From NCBI GenBank assembly GCA_900556015.1, contig USNH01000065.1, positions 1 to 5,853 of the forward strand: DNA of 5,853 bases, in the 5' to 3' direction. The position numbers were made by a program, and so were the translations under genes. The stretch is from an uncultured Eubacteriales bacterium (GTDB lineage Bacteria; Bacillota_A; Clostridia; Oscillospirales; Oscillospiraceae). Shown here one piece after another: positions 5,710 through 5,853 of this stretch (positions within the stretch are counted from its first letter, which is position 1; every line of letters starts with the position of its first letter). The notes beneath the pieces were generated by a model. The model searched no databases and was not told the DNA's origin. It saw nothing but the letters and a program-made list of their open reading frames with translations.

Positions 5710-5730
5710 CTAAATGTATGGTATGTTTAG
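5710..5730. promoter_or_regulatory. Inverted repeat over the transcription start of the gap-type promoter (possible operator)
   Basis: CTAAA (5710-5714) and TTTAG (5726-5730) form an inverted repeat around an 11-base centre holding a GTATG-GTATG direct repeat (5716-5725). It lies immediately downstream of the -10 box (5732-5737) and spans the expected start near 5725, a usual place for a repressor operator. The arms are short and no regulator can be named. Confidence 0.3.
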
Positions 5731-5731
5731 A

Positions 5732-5781
5732 ATTATATGCAGTTATTCCGCAAAATGCAAGCCTTTTTTGAAACTTTTTTT
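5732..5781 (-). promoter_or_regulatory. Strong gap-type promoter with A-tract UP-like element
   Basis: On the minus strand a perfect TATAAT (5732-5737) lies 17 bases after TTGCAT (5755-5760), a weak -35 match. Directly upstream are two A-tracts, A6 (5764-5769) and A7 (5775-5781), about one helical turn apart, as in UP elements that raise promoter strength. Transcription should start near 5725 and give a leader of about 46 bases to the gap-like ATG. This is the only evident promoter for the gap fragment and the kinase-like gene, and perhaps mnmA. Confidence 0.75.
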
Positions 5782-5804
5782 CGCTGTCTAAATATTGTGG
5801 CTCT

Positions 5805-5819
5805 CGACGCTCCGCGTCG
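5805..5819. other. Short GC-rich stem-loop upstream of the gap-type promoter
   Basis: CGACGC (5805-5810) and GCGTCG (5814-5819) pair around TCC, flanked by AT-rich arms (ATATT at 5792-5796, AATAT at 5823-5827) that could extend the structure. No T-run follows on either strand, so a terminator is not supported. It could belong to the end of a gene beyond the window or be a regulatory site. The remainder, 5828-5853, is AT-rich without a recognisable feature. Confidence 0.35.
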
Positions 5820-5853
5820 CAAAATATCGCTCCTCATTTTATATATTTCCCCA

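Noticed and set aside
4508..5713. 401-codon plus-strand open frame opposite the kinase-like gene
   Set aside because: It has no SD or domain and extreme Arg/Gln/His content; it mirrors the GC-rich minus-strand gene.
5805..5819. Terminator of a gene to the right of the window
   Set aside because: The stem is only 6 bp and neither strand has a following T-run; no coding end is visible in 5820-5853.
1..5853. Mobile element, CRISPR array, tRNA or rRNA
   Set aside because: No repeat array, terminal inverted repeats with a transposase, cloverleaf-like sequence or rRNA-like segment was found on either strand by eye.

Overview
The window looks like a chromosomal segment from an anaerobic, low-GC-lineage Gram-positive bacterium with secondarily GC-rich coding DNA, most likely a Clostridia/Oscillospiraceae-type gut organism. 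The evidence is strong AGGAGG-type ribosome sites before most genes, sharp sigma-A-type promoters in AT-rich gaps, strongly C/G-ending codons inside genes, and an NhaC antiporter and ornithine-racemase-like enzyme of the kind known from clostridia. The taxonomic call is an inference. No tRNA, rRNA, CRISPR array, insertion sequence or phage gene was seen.

Layout. Positions 1-158 are an AT-rich control region with a near-consensus promoter (94-122) driving a plus-strand NhaC-family Na+/H+ antiporter (159-1853). Two intrinsic terminators back to back (1869-1906 and 1910-1946) separate it from the minus-strand block. Read in its own direction, from right to left, that block is: a strong promoter with an A-tract UP-like element (5732-5781); a 20-codon orphan N-terminus of glyceraldehyde-3-phosphate dehydrogenase (5617-5679); a soluble histidine-kinase-type ATPase protein (4766-5587); the tRNA 2-thiouridylase MnmA (3603-4673) ending in a hairpin; then a separate promoter (3512-3540) and a two-gene operon of an alanine/ornithine-racemase-family PLP enzyme (2368-3474) and a small unrecognised membrane protein (1953-2363).

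How the genes may work together. The racemase and small membrane protein are almost certainly co-translated. The antiporter stands convergent to them; orr-type racemases and NhaC antiporters also sit near each other in the clostridial ornithine-degradation cluster, so a functional link is possible but not shown here. MnmA is housekeeping.

The most unusual part is the right-hand end. A well-formed promoter and leader, with the first 20 codons of a gap gene, run straight into a kinase-like gene whose expected phospho-acceptor histidine position appears to be threonine. This suggests either promoter capture after a gap duplication or deletion, or a deliberate short leader peptide, and a kinase-like protein that may not be a conventional sensor kinase.
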